From NCBI RefSeq assembly GCF_017873955.1, contig NZ_JAGGKS010000009.1, positions 124,001 to 188,000 of the forward strand: a DNA stretch of 64,000 bases. Direction: 5' to 3'. This document shows, piece by piece, positions 47,999 to 56,864 of this stretch. Made by a program: the position numbers and the translations under genes. The notes under the pieces were generated by a model, which was not told the DNA's origin, did not search any database, and saw only the letters and a program-made list of their open reading frames with translations. Position 1 is the stretch's first letter. Each line of letters opens with the position of its first letter. Source of the DNA: Sedimentibacter acidaminivorans. GTDB lineage: Bacteria; Bacillota; Clostridia; Tissierellales; Sedimentibacteraceae.

Positions 47999-49264
47999 TT
48001 ATATTTCTTCTTTTACTCTTCTTATTTTAGCACCTAAATTCATGAATTTATTTTCAATATGCTCATATCCTCTATCTATATGATAAATGTCTGTTATTTC
48101 TGTTAACCCTTCAGCTACTAATCCTGCAATAATAAGTGCTGCTCCTGCTCTTAGGTCTGTTGCTTGTACAACAGTCCCCATTAATTTATTTGTTCCTTCA
48201 ATTTTAGCATGTTTTTTTGTAAAATCTATATTTGCACCCATCTTTTTTATTTCATTAACATACTTAAATCTATCTTCCGATACACCTTCTACAACAATAC
48301 TTTCACCATTTAAAGATGATAACAAAACAGTCATTGGTTGCTGTAAATCTGTAGGAAAACCAGGATATGGCAATGTTTGAATGTTTACAGGTTCTAATTC
48401 TCTTTCATAAAAAATCCTCATAGAATCTCCATACTCTTCTATGCCCATCCCCATTTCCTTTAGCTTTGCAGTAACAGGCTCTAAATGTTTTGGAATTATA
48501 TCATCAATTATTATATCTCCCTTAGTCGCAGCAGCTGCTATCATATATGTTCCTGCTTCTATTTGATCGGGAATAACTCTGTATGTGCAACCAGAAAGTT
48601 CCTTTACTCCATTTATCTTTATAACATCTGTACCTGCACCTTTAACATCTGCACCCATTGAGTTCAAAAAATTAGCAGTATCAACAATATGTGGCTCCTT
48701 AGCTGCATTTTCAATAACTGTTTTCCCTTCAGCATATATAGCAGCTAACATAATATTAATTGTTGCTCCAACACTAACTACATCTAAATAAATTCTATTC
48801 CCAATCAATTTGTCAGCTTGTACATTTATTCTTCCTTCTGGCGTTATATCAACTTTTGCTCCTAAAGCTTCAAAACCTTTTATATGTTGATCTATAGGTC
48901 TTTCTCCAATAGCACAACCACCAGGCAATAAAGTTGATGCCTTCTTAAATCTTCCTAAACCGGCACCAAGCAAATAATATGAAGCTCTTATTTTCTTTGA
49001 TAGACCATTTTTCAAATAGCAACTATGCAAATCTGTTGCATCGATTGACATGGACATGTCATCTAAAAATTCTACATCTGCACCTATTTCAGTCAAAATT
49101 TCTTCTAAAACATTAACATCATTAATTCTTGGTACATTTTGAATAATACATTTACCTTGACATAAAATTGTAGCAGGAATTATTGCAACTGCTGCATTTT
49201 TAAATCCACCTATATTTACTTTACCTTTTAGTTTTGTTCCACCCTCTATCACAAACTTTGACAT
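47999..49264 (-). CDS. murA: UDP-N-acetylglucosamine 1-carboxyvinyltransferase
   Basis: Transfers enolpyruvate from PEP to UDP-GlcNAc, the first committed step of peptidoglycan synthesis. At 421 residues it is full length. The catalytic Cys, alkylated by fosfomycin, is present in [27 protein letters not shown] holds the N-terminal Lys-Asn pair and [11 protein letters not shown] the catalytic Asp. AAAGGA precedes the ATG. A 21-base palindrome lies 78 bases upstream. Confidence 0.96.
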   Translation of the reverse strand: MSKFVIEGGTKLKGKVNIGGFKNAAVAIIPATILCQGKCIIQNVPRINDVNVLEEILTEIGADVEFLDDMSMSIDATDLHSCYLKNGLSKKIRASYYLLGAGLGRFKKASTLLPGGCAIGERPIDQHIKGFEALGAKVDITPEGRINVQADKLIGNRIYLDVVSVGATINIMLAAIYAEGKTVIENAAKEPHIVDTANFLNSMGADVKGAGTDVIKINGVKELSGCTYRVIPDQIEAGTYMIAAAATKGDIIIDDIIPKHLEPVTAKLKEMGMGIEEYGDSMRIFYERELEPVNIQTLPYPGFPTDLQQPMTVLLSSLNGESIVVEGVSEDRFKYVNEIKKMGANIDFTKKHAKIEGTNKLMGTVVQATDLRAGAALIIAGLVAEGLTEITDIYHIDRGYEHIENKFMNLGAKIRRVKEEI

Positions 49265-49341
49265 ATGTATATCCTTTCAATAATAATCAGTTTTTATAAT
49301 AATATTTACCAAAATAATATTTTCTCAGCTATTGTACTTTG

Positions 49342-49362
49342 GTGGGATACATTGTATCCCAC
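49342..49362. promoter_or_regulatory. Perfect palindrome upstream of murA
   Basis: GTGGGATAC-ATT-GTATCCCAC, without a T run on the murA side, between yycI and murA. It is more likely an operator or stable leader hairpin than a terminator. Confidence 0.5.
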
Positions 49363-49460
49363 TACAGCAAATATAATTCTACCATACAATAATATACTAT
49401 TTTCAACTTATTTTCAACTAAATTAAATTATAATAACTCAAAAATATTATTTTTTCGATT

Positions 49461-50294
49461 TTAGTCAAAACTTGATAAGTATTTTTGAGAACCATCACTA
49501 AAAATAACTTTCCAAGTTGGATCTGCATTGATTTTCTTTATATACTTCCAATTGCCATTCTCTATACTATAATACTTCATTTTTATACTAACAATATTCT
49601 TATCTTTAATATCATCATATGTCATAAGCCTAGGTAAGGCCTCAATAGCTGAAATTGTTCTTATTTTATCTTTTATTTCTATTACTGCATTAATTTTCTG
49701 CATCTCAAACTCATACATCCCTTCTTTGTCAAACAAAAACTTCATATAAGAATTATCTAAGCTATTATCATTATAATTTTGTGTATAAGTAACATAACTA
49801 CCATTTTCAGAAATATATTTGTATGATTCTGTAAATCCTGAATCATTTATATCATTTTCCGTAATAAATGCTTTAATACTATTATTAATTAACTCAGTAT
49901 CATTAATTTTTCCTTTAATCAAATTTCTTTTTGTAAATTTTATTTTCTTTCCATCTATTATTTCTAAAATTTCATTCTTATCATTTGTATAACTATATAC
50001 ATCTTCTTTCGCTTCTACACTTTTGCCCAAATATTTCTGTACCAAAGCATTATTAACTTCAATCATTTCATAATCAGTGTCTAAAACTGGAAGTACATAT
50101 ATTTCTTCTGGGATTTCACAATTAATATTTATATTTTTACTTTTTAATAAACTTTCAACATCTTCAAGAAAATCTTTGTCTAAATAAACATTAAAATTCT
50201 CTGTAAAAACATTACTAAATGTTGAAATCAAAAGAAAAATATTTAAGATTATAAATGCTATTATAAGTATTGTATTAGACCTATTCCAATCCAT
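49461..50294 (-). CDS. yycI: WalK-regulating membrane protein YycI
   Basis: In Bacillus YycI and YycH form a complex that modulates the WalK kinase. This 277-residue protein has one N-terminal transmembrane anchor (NTILIIAFIILNIFLLIST) and an extracytoplasmic beta-rich domain ending with TWKVIFSDGSQKYLSSF. The ATG at 50294 is chosen; a GTG start at 50306 would overlap the yycH stop. Last gene of the walRK-yycHI run. Confidence 0.8.
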   Translation of the reverse strand: MDWNRSNTILIIAFIILNIFLLISTFSNVFTENFNVYLDKDFLEDVESLLKSKNININCEIPEEIYVLPVLDTDYEMIEVNNALVQKYLGKSVEAKEDVYSYTNDKNEILEIIDGKKIKFTKRNLIKGKINDTELINNSIKAFITENDINDSGFTESYKYISENGSYVTYTQNYNDNSLDNSYMKFLFDKEGMYEFEMQKINAVIEIKDKIRTISAIEALPRLMTYDDIKDKNIVSIKMKYYSIENGNWKYIKKINADPTWKVIFSDGSQKYLSSFD

Positions 50295-50299
50295 TCTTA

Positions 50300-51682
50300 T
50301 CACCACTCTTCAATTAATGCACCTGTTATTGCATTAAATATATAACTTTTGTCCCCTACTTCAATTACCCACACAACTCTTAACACTTGCTCTTTTTGAA
50401 CTCTAGATAGATCAAAATAGCCAAGATAAATATTACTTATATCTTTTATTTTTTCTGATTTCAACGGTTTCAGCTCCATATCATCAATTTCATTACTTTG
50501 CATATTCTTACTTATTACCTCTGTTGCTGATATAATTTCATAGTTTTGCATATATGCCCTTTGGTTTTCATCTATATTTCTAATAAAACGATTATATGAA
50601 ACAACACTATCTCCTATAACATCAATTTGTAATGCTGCATTATCTCTTACTCTACTGAACATTATAGGTCTATCTAAAATTTTATAAGAAAAAATAAATC
50701 TATATCCATAGTTACCTTCTATTTGAATACTTTCTATATTGCTCAGGTATCCATCTTTTGGAAATCCTAAAAAGTTTTCTGTAAAGTCAATAGCTGTTAT
50801 AAGACTTTTATGTATATCATGATTATTATTAAATTCTAAGTTTGAATCATAAAAATCTAATTGTCCTTCTGCATTAATTTTCAATACCTTTTCCGTTCTA
50901 TAAACATAAACTAAATTTCCATTAACCTCAACTGATTTTCTTACATATTCATAGTTATTTTTAAAATAATCTTTAGCAATTTTGTTAATATAAACTGTAT
51001 CAAAGACATCTAATTCAGATTGAACAAAAACTGGATTAAGAGCAGTCATTTCCAATGGTACAGGTATTTGTATTTTTTCATCATCTATTCTTTCTTCAAA
51101 CGAATATTTTGTAAATTTACTATAATCTATTTTCTCTATTATACTAAATATATTTTCAGTATTAATTTTATCATTTTCTATTTTAATTGTAACTTCGCCA
51201 TTATAAATATATATGGAATTTTTATTATCCAAATCAATAATTATATTTTTAATATACTTTATATCTTCATTTAACTTATTGTTCTCTATTTTCATTTGGT
51301 CTGTAAAAACTTCTATAGGTATATTTATTGGAAAATCAAATTTAAGATATTGCGTTGGAAAAGCTACTGATGAATTAATACCAACACTACCATTGTAATT
51401 TACAAATCCACTGGTAACTATATCTATCGCTTTCAACCACAGATTATATTTATCATCCGAGTATAAAACAGTATAATTATCTTTATATTTGATAATATTT
51501 TTAAATGGCTTAATAACATTCCACACATTAGTTTTAGGTATAACTTCTTCTTTTATATTGTCCTCTTCATTAAAGTCATACATCAAAAAATCTGGTAACT
51601 GAAGCCATACATAACTACCTAAATAAACACAAGCCACTACCATTATTATTAGTATTAAATTTTTTATTTTTTGATGTATCAT
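50300..51682 (-). CDS. yycH: WalK-regulating membrane protein YycH
   Basis: A 460-residue protein with a single N-terminal membrane helix (LILIIMVVACVYLGSYVWL) and a large outside domain, directly after walK. Sequence conservation in this family is low; the assignment rests on topology, size and the walR-walK-yycH-yycI order. KSYIFNAITGALIEEW at the end resembles the YycH C-terminal strand. Confidence 0.8.
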   Translation of the reverse strand: MIHQKIKNLILIIMVVACVYLGSYVWLQLPDFLMYDFNEEDNIKEEVIPKTNVWNVIKPFKNIIKYKDNYTVLYSDDKYNLWLKAIDIVTSGFVNYNGSVGINSSVAFPTQYLKFDFPINIPIEVFTDQMKIENNKLNEDIKYIKNIIIDLDNKNSIYIYNGEVTIKIENDKINTENIFSIIEKIDYSKFTKYSFEERIDDEKIQIPVPLEMTALNPVFVQSELDVFDTVYINKIAKDYFKNNYEYVRKSVEVNGNLVYVYRTEKVLKINAEGQLDFYDSNLEFNNNHDIHKSLITAIDFTENFLGFPKDGYLSNIESIQIEGNYGYRFIFSYKILDRPIMFSRVRDNAALQIDVIGDSVVSYNRFIRNIDENQRAYMQNYEIISATEVISKNMQSNEIDDMELKPLKSEKIKDISNIYLGYFDLSRVQKEQVLRVVWVIEVGDKSYIFNAITGALIEEW

Positions 51683-51693
51683 AAATATACCTC

Positions 51694-53487
51694 TTATATT
51701 ATTTCAAATCCAGGGATTATTATTTTAATTTCTGTTCCTTTTTGAACTTCACTATTTACTATTATTGTGCTATCATGTGCTTCCGCTATTTGTTTTGCTA
51801 TTGAAAGACCAAGACCTGTACCGCCCATTTGCCTTGTCCTTGCTTTATCAACTCTGTAAAATCTATCAAATATTCTTGTCTGGTCCTCTTTAGGTATACC
51901 TATTCCATCATCCTTTATACTTATTACCACATCTTTATTATTTTCGAATGCATCTATCCATACATTTCCATCGCTCGGAGTATATTTTACTGCATTTCCT
52001 GCTATATTAAGCATTATTTGTTCAAATCCATCTCTATCAAATAATATATTTAAATTTTCTGAAATCGATTCAATATGCATTTTTATTTTTTTATTTTTTG
52101 CTACAATTCTAAGCTTCCTGCAAACGTCCATAACCATTTCATTTACATTTAACTTTTCTTTTGTCCAATTAGTTTGCTCATAATCCATCCTTGAAAGCTT
52201 TAACAAATCGCTTACTAATCTAGACATCCTATCGCTTTCACTATTTATTACTCCTAGAAATTCCTTCGCAATAGATGGCTCTTCTATAGCCCCATCTATT
52301 AGAGTTTCAGCATAACTTTTAATAGTTGTAATTGGTGTTTTCAATTCATGCGATACATTAGCTACAAATTCTTTTTGCATCTTTTCAATTTTGTATTGCT
52401 CTGTAACATTTTTAAATACAAGTATTACACCTCCTATTTCATTTTGATCATTCATGAAAGGTGCGTAGTCTATTTTATATGTTTCTCCATCTCGTTGTAA
52501 TATATCAGTCCCATGATAGCTTTTACTTTTTATATCCGAAAGCGACATGCTACTTTTTATTTTTGATATGACTGTATCATAATTTTCTTCTTCTTTCTCT
52601 AAAGAAATTATTTCACTAGCGACAGGGTTTGAATGAATTATATTTCCTTTTACATCCACTGTTAAAACTCCATCTGCCATATATTTAAAAGTTGTTTCCA
52701 TTTTACTTTTTTCTTGATGCAAGTTTGACATACTTCTTTTAAGCTCTACGATAAGAAAGTTGAACATTTTCCCTAATTGACCAATTTCATCATTAGATTT
52801 AACTTCAACCTTTTGATCAAAATCCCCTTGGGACATTTGTTTTGCTTTTACAGTAAGGTCCTTGATAGGTCCTGTTATGCTTGTTGATAAAATAAGTCCC
52901 AATATTACTGTTAATGATAAGGCTATAATGGTTGCTTGGGTCATCATTTTTCTTGATTGAGCCACAGTATCATATATATATTCTATATTATTTGTTAGAT
53001 ATATAAAACCCTTTATATTTCCATTTTCGTTAACCGGAAATGACATATGCTTGCTAACATCGTCCGATTCCTCATATTGCTCTGGAGGTATTATTTCTTC
53101 TGGATTTCCTTCAATAGATTTCGTCAATATATAATTATTTATCATACTTAAATTATATGCACTTTGTCCTATTACCTCTTCAACACTTCCAGCAATTACA
53201 GTCTTTTTTTCATCATTTAAAATTATGTATACATTTTCATTATATCCAACTTGTATACCATCATTAATACTATTTTGTATTTCTTCTATACTATCTACCC
53301 AATTGCCCTCTTGCAATGGTGTTGAAGAAGCAAGAATAGACCTAATAAATGCATCCATATTTTTCGAACTCATATTAAGCTGGATTTTTTCAAGCTGAGT
53401 TATTATAAACAATCCAACTATAGACATAGCAAGAAATACTAACAAAAAATAAATTAATACAAATCTCCATCTAATACTTTTAAACAT
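51694..53487 (-). CDS. walK: Sensor histidine kinase WalK
   Basis: The essential cell-wall homeostasis kinase, 597 residues. Two transmembrane helices (about 8-28 and 185-205) flank an extracytoplasmic sensor. These are followed by HAMP (ITGPIKDLTVKAKQMSQGDF), PAS (about 260-365), the HisKA box FVANVSHELKTPITTI with the phosphorylated His, and an HATPase domain with N box (NIAGNAVKYT), G1 (DDGIGIP) and G2 (GGTGLGLSIA). It lies 11 bases upstream of yycH and 27 bases after walR. Confidence 0.95.
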   Translation of the reverse strand: MFKSIRWRFVLIYFLLVFLAMSIVGLFIITQLEKIQLNMSSKNMDAFIRSILASSTPLQEGNWVDSIEEIQNSINDGIQVGYNENVYIILNDEKKTVIAGSVEEVIGQSAYNLSMINNYILTKSIEGNPEEIIPPEQYEESDDVSKHMSFPVNENGNIKGFIYLTNNIEYIYDTVAQSRKMMTQATIIALSLTVILGLILSTSITGPIKDLTVKAKQMSQGDFDQKVEVKSNDEIGQLGKMFNFLIVELKRSMSNLHQEKSKMETTFKYMADGVLTVDVKGNIIHSNPVASEIISLEKEEENYDTVISKIKSSMSLSDIKSKSYHGTDILQRDGETYKIDYAPFMNDQNEIGGVILVFKNVTEQYKIEKMQKEFVANVSHELKTPITTIKSYAETLIDGAIEEPSIAKEFLGVINSESDRMSRLVSDLLKLSRMDYEQTNWTKEKLNVNEMVMDVCRKLRIVAKNKKIKMHIESISENLNILFDRDGFEQIMLNIAGNAVKYTPSDGNVWIDAFENNKDVVISIKDDGIGIPKEDQTRIFDRFYRVDKARTRQMGGTGLGLSIAKQIAEAHDSTIIVNSEVQKGTEIKIIIPGFEII

Positions 53488-53514
53488 AGTAGCTCCCTTA
53501 ATACAATATATGTT

Positions 53515-54201
53515 TTACTTGCTTTTAAAATAATATCCCGTTCCTCGTTTTGTAATTATATATTTATCTTCTTCTGTCTCTATTTTTTCTCTTAACCTTC
53601 TTACAGTTACGTCTACTGTTCTTAAATCACCAAATTCATATCCCCAAACTTCTTTTAAGAGATGTTCTCTATTGAAAACCCTATCTGCATTCTGAAATAA
53701 GTATTTAAGCAAATCAAATTCTCTGTTTGTCAAATCTATGATTTCATTATTCTTACTTACTTCATAAGTATTTAAATCAATAGTAAGATTTCCTGCGGTA
53801 ACTATTTTAGATTTCATCTCTTCTTCAACTTTAGAGAGCTTAACCCTCCTTAAATTTGCCTTAACTCTAGCAACTACTTCTTTTGTACTAAATGGTTTTG
53901 TGATATAATCATCAGCCCCTAATTCTAATCCTGATATCTTATCAGATTCTTCTTCTTTTGCAGTAAGCATTATTACAGGCATTACATACTCCATGCGTAT
54001 TTCTTTTAATATTTCAAATCCACCTTTTCTAGGGAGCATAACATCAAGCACAACCAAATCAGGTTTCATCTTATGTACCATTTTAATAGCATCTTCTCCA
54101 TCATAAACGGTTTGTACTTCAAATCCTTCTTTTTGAAGATTATATTTAATTATTTCTGCAATTGGTCTTTCATCATCTACTACTAATATCTTTTGGTTCA
54201 A
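53515..54201 (-). CDS. walR: Response regulator WalR
   Basis: An OmpR/PhoB-type regulator of 228 residues that controls autolysins and wall metabolism. The receiver domain has the acidic pair DDE, the phosphorylated Asp in VVLDVMLP and Lys in ITKPFS. The DNA-binding domain ends with TVDVTVRRLREKIE and ITKRGTGYYF. A TTG start with GAGGTGG upstream. First gene of walR-walK-yycH-yycI. The metallo-hydrolase walJ that often follows is not here. Confidence 0.95.
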   Translation of the reverse strand: MNQKILVVDDERPIAEIIKYNLQKEGFEVQTVYDGEDAIKMVHKMKPDLVVLDVMLPRKGGFEILKEIRMEYVMPVIMLTAKEEESDKISGLELGADDYITKPFSTKEVVARVKANLRRVKLSKVEEEMKSKIVTAGNLTIDLNTYEVSKNNEIIDLTNREFDLLKYLFQNADRVFNREHLLKEVWGYEFGDLRTVDVTVRRLREKIETEEDKYIITKRGTGYYFKSK

Positions 54202-54327
54202 AATACCACCTCTTTATCTTTTACTCATTATTTTATAATAAAATATTAATATTATTATACCATGTTTTTCAAAAATGAACACCTTCTTTATTTAAAAGCA
54301 TAAATTAACTTAGGAAGGTGAATATAA

Positions 54328-54840
54328 ATGAAGAAAAATGTAAATACAACAAAACTTTGTCCTATAATACAATCAAAATTAAACTCAAATAACAAAGATA
54401 TTTTACCAATAATCATAAGCTATAAAAACAATAAAAATATGGCGGATGGAAAAGTATCTTCGTTATCGAATAAAATGAGTTACGAGCTTCCTATAGTTAA
54501 TGGTTATGCCTGTGAAATGTCTTCCTCCGCTATACTTGAAATGAATGCAGACCCAAATGTAGAATATATAAGTTACGATACAAGGGTTTTTGCAGTCATG
54601 GACATCGCAAGAAAAACAGTTGGTGCAGAGCAAGTTTTCAAAGATGGTTATACTGGAAAGGAAGTTACAGTTGCAATAATTGATACTGGAGTTTCCCCTC
54701 ACAATGATTTAATCTATCCTACGAATAGAATAGTCGGATTTAAGGATTTTATAAATAAAGAAACAAGACCTTATGATGATAATGGACACGGTACTCAGGT
54801 AGCTGGGTTGATAAGACAAAATTTATCTTTTGTATTTTGA
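54328..54840 (+). pseudogene. S8 (subtilisin-family) protease gene broken by element insertion
   Basis: The first part of a subtilase is intact: a ribosome site AGGAAGGTG, an ATG, a propeptide-like region, the catalytic Asp in AIIDTGVSPHNDL and the catalytic His in GHGTQVAG. After GLI the reading runs 8 codons into foreign sequence and stops at 54840. The oxyanion Asn and catalytic Ser parts are missing. The 170-residue product cannot be active. The stop of a serine integrase lies 13 bases further on, so the break is most simply the left junction of an integrated element, and the rest of the gene should lie at its other end beyond the window. Confidence 0.88.
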
Positions 54841-54850
54841 TGAGTTTTAT
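54805..54850. other. Left attachment junction of the integrated element (approximate)
   Basis: Homology to subtilases ends at GHGTQVAG-L/I (about 54,810-54,820), and the integrase gene ends at 54854. The recombination core must lie between. Exact limits need the right junction or an empty site from a relative. Confidence 0.6.
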
Positions 54851-54853
54851 AGA

Positions 54854-56446
54854 TTAGAAATTCCAATGAATTGTGATTTCTCTTTTACCATCTTCTTTAG
54901 GTATACCTATCTCAATATAATTAATGGTTTCAAGAACTATTTCATGAGTTATTCCATCATTAATATTAAAATTCTTGATAAGATTTTCAATATTAATTTG
55001 TTTTTCTTTAAGTACTTCTAGCTTTTCAATTTCTTCACTAATGTCTTTTTTTCTTCTATCAATTTTAGATAATTCTGATTCAATACCTTCAGATATTATA
55101 TTATACTGACTTTCAGAAATAACATTATTTGCTTTATCCATATACAAATTGGTTAAAGTTCTTTTTTGATTTAAAGACTGCTGCTCTATATTATGCAATT
55201 CTTGCTTTAGTTTCTTTACTTCTCCATTAAAATCAAAAATGTTTATATGTAAAGAAGCCATATTTATTACATTATCATTAGTTACATATGATTTTAAAAT
55301 CATATCAAGTTCTTCTTCTACAGCTTTTTTCAAATCAAGATAGTTTATCCTATTTGAAAAATTACATATAACCCCGTTTGATTGCTTGTAATTCTTACAC
55401 CTTAAATAATGATATCTTGTATCATGAGGGGCATTTCCCTTTGTAGTGCATTTAATCATAGTGCCACCACATTCAGCGCATCTAACCTTAGTCGCAAAAA
55501 TATGTGGCTTGTTTTCTAATCTTCCTACACGTCTTTTATTATTCAAAAGTTCTTGAACAGTATAAAAGTCTTCTTTACTTATTATAGGTTCATGATTATC
55601 CTCTATTATAAACCAATCCGACTTATCTTTCAATATTCTTTTATGGTTTTTATAACTTATAGTTGTTTCTTTTCCCTGTTCTAATATACCTATGTAAATA
55701 GGATTTCGTAAAATTCTATTTATAGTCGTATGTCCCCATAACCTATTATCGCTTAAATTAGGTATTTGTAATTTTGAACCATTATTCTTTTTATATATTG
55801 CTGGTTTATCAATTCCTTTTTGATATAATATTTGTGCAATGTTATGAGTTCCATTACCTTCTAAATATAGTTTGTATATTAGTTTTACGACCTCAGCAGC
55901 TGGCTCATCAATGATTAATTTATGTTTATCACTAGGATCCTTTTTATAACCATAAGGAGAAAAGGAACCAACATATTGACCATTCTTCATTTTTGTTTGA
56001 AATGTATTTCTAATGTTTTCAGATAAATCTTCTAAATACCACTCATCTATCAGACCGTTGATTTGCCTTGCTTTTTTATTACCTGCAACATTAGTATCTG
56101 CTCTATCTATAACACTTACAAATCTAATACCCCATTCAGCAAATTTATTATGAACAATTTTTTCTAAAATTTCTATATCTCTTACAAATCGACTTTGTGT
56201 TTTACATAAAACTATATTAAATTTGCCTGCTTCAGCATCTCTAAGAAGATCATTAAATCGAGGTCTTGAAATGTCAGCTCCAGAATAGTCATCATCGTCA
56301 TAAACCTTATAAATATGCCATCCCTGATTAATAGCATATTCAGTTAACATTAACTTTTGATTTGCTATACTTTCACTATCATCCCCCTTATTAATTTTGT
56401 TTTTATCTTCATCTGATAACCTGCAATAAATTCCAACTACATCCAT
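54854..56446 (-). CDS. Large serine recombinase (integrase)
   Basis: The site-specific recombinase of the element, 530 residues. The resolvase domain opens GIYCRLSDED with catalytic Ser11, then DYSGADISRPRFNDLL and KTQSRFVRD with the conserved arginines. The Recombinase domain (about 165-275) has the GYKKDPSDKH and TINRILRNPIYIG segments. A zinc ribbon (VRCAECGGTM ... HYLRCKNY) and a coiled coil (about 400-480) complete the large-serine-integrase layout. It points at the left junction, the usual placing of an integrase next to att. A 44-residue gene precedes it. Confidence 0.95.
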   Translation of the reverse strand: MDVVGIYCRLSDEDKNKINKGDDSESIANQKLMLTEYAINQGWHIYKVYDDDDYSGADISRPRFNDLLRDAEAGKFNIVLCKTQSRFVRDIEILEKIVHNKFAEWGIRFVSVIDRADTNVAGNKKARQINGLIDEWYLEDLSENIRNTFQTKMKNGQYVGSFSPYGYKKDPSDKHKLIIDEPAAEVVKLIYKLYLEGNGTHNIAQILYQKGIDKPAIYKKNNGSKLQIPNLSDNRLWGHTTINRILRNPIYIGILEQGKETTISYKNHKRILKDKSDWFIIEDNHEPIISKEDFYTVQELLNNKRRVGRLENKPHIFATKVRCAECGGTMIKCTTKGNAPHDTRYHYLRCKNYKQSNGVICNFSNRINYLDLKKAVEEELDMILKSYVTNDNVINMASLHINIFDFNGEVKKLKQELHNIEQQSLNQKRTLTNLYMDKANNVISESQYNIISEGIESELSKIDRRKKDISEEIEKLEVLKEKQINIENLIKNFNINDGITHEIVLETINYIEIGIPKEDGKREITIHWNF

Positions 56447-56524
56447 ATTGTGTCCTCCCTAAAGAAAAACACAAATCATTATGTATTTTATTATATACTT
56501 AGATAATGACTTGTGTCAAAATAA

Positions 56525-56659
56525 CTATTTCATCAGGACAGATTGCTTATTATAGCTTCCATTGTTTATCATCTTAGCAATAATATCTGCAATATTCAGT
56601 TCTTTTTCTTCGCTAGTTTTTGATACAAATTCGTTTTTGACAACTATAATCTTATTCAT
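56525..56659 (-). CDS. 44-residue protein upstream of the integrase
   Basis: An ATG with a perfect AAGGAGG ribosome site opens a 44-codon frame (MNKIIVVKNEF..., ending NKQSVLMK). It is hydrophilic and partly helical, ends 78 bases before the integrase and lies in the same direction. Small genes in this position can encode recombination directionality factors or regulators; nothing in the sequence proves either. One shared palindrome (56771-56797) lies upstream. Confidence 0.7.
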   Translation of the reverse strand: MNKIIVVKNEFVSKTSEEKELNIADIIAKMINNGSYNKQSVLMK

Positions 56660-56770
56660 ATATAAAAACCTCCTTAAAATCATGATATTTCATTGTCAAA
56701 ATATTTATTATTAATTTTTTATTCCAGAAACCAAGATTTCTGATTTATAACAATATATGCCTACTTATAT

Positions 56771-56797
56771 AACATATGTTCCAATGGAACATATGTT
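56771..56797. promoter_or_regulatory. Shared element palindrome, copy 1
   Basis: AACATATGTTCCA-A-TGGAACATATGTT, perfect over 13-base arms, upstream of the 44-residue gene and integrase. The gap 56447-56864 otherwise holds that small gene and AT-rich DNA. Confidence 0.7.
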
Positions 56798-56864
56798 AAT
56801 TTCAAACAAGAAAAACACTATTTTATATAACTTTTTAACTACATTAAAGGTAAATCGTATACAG

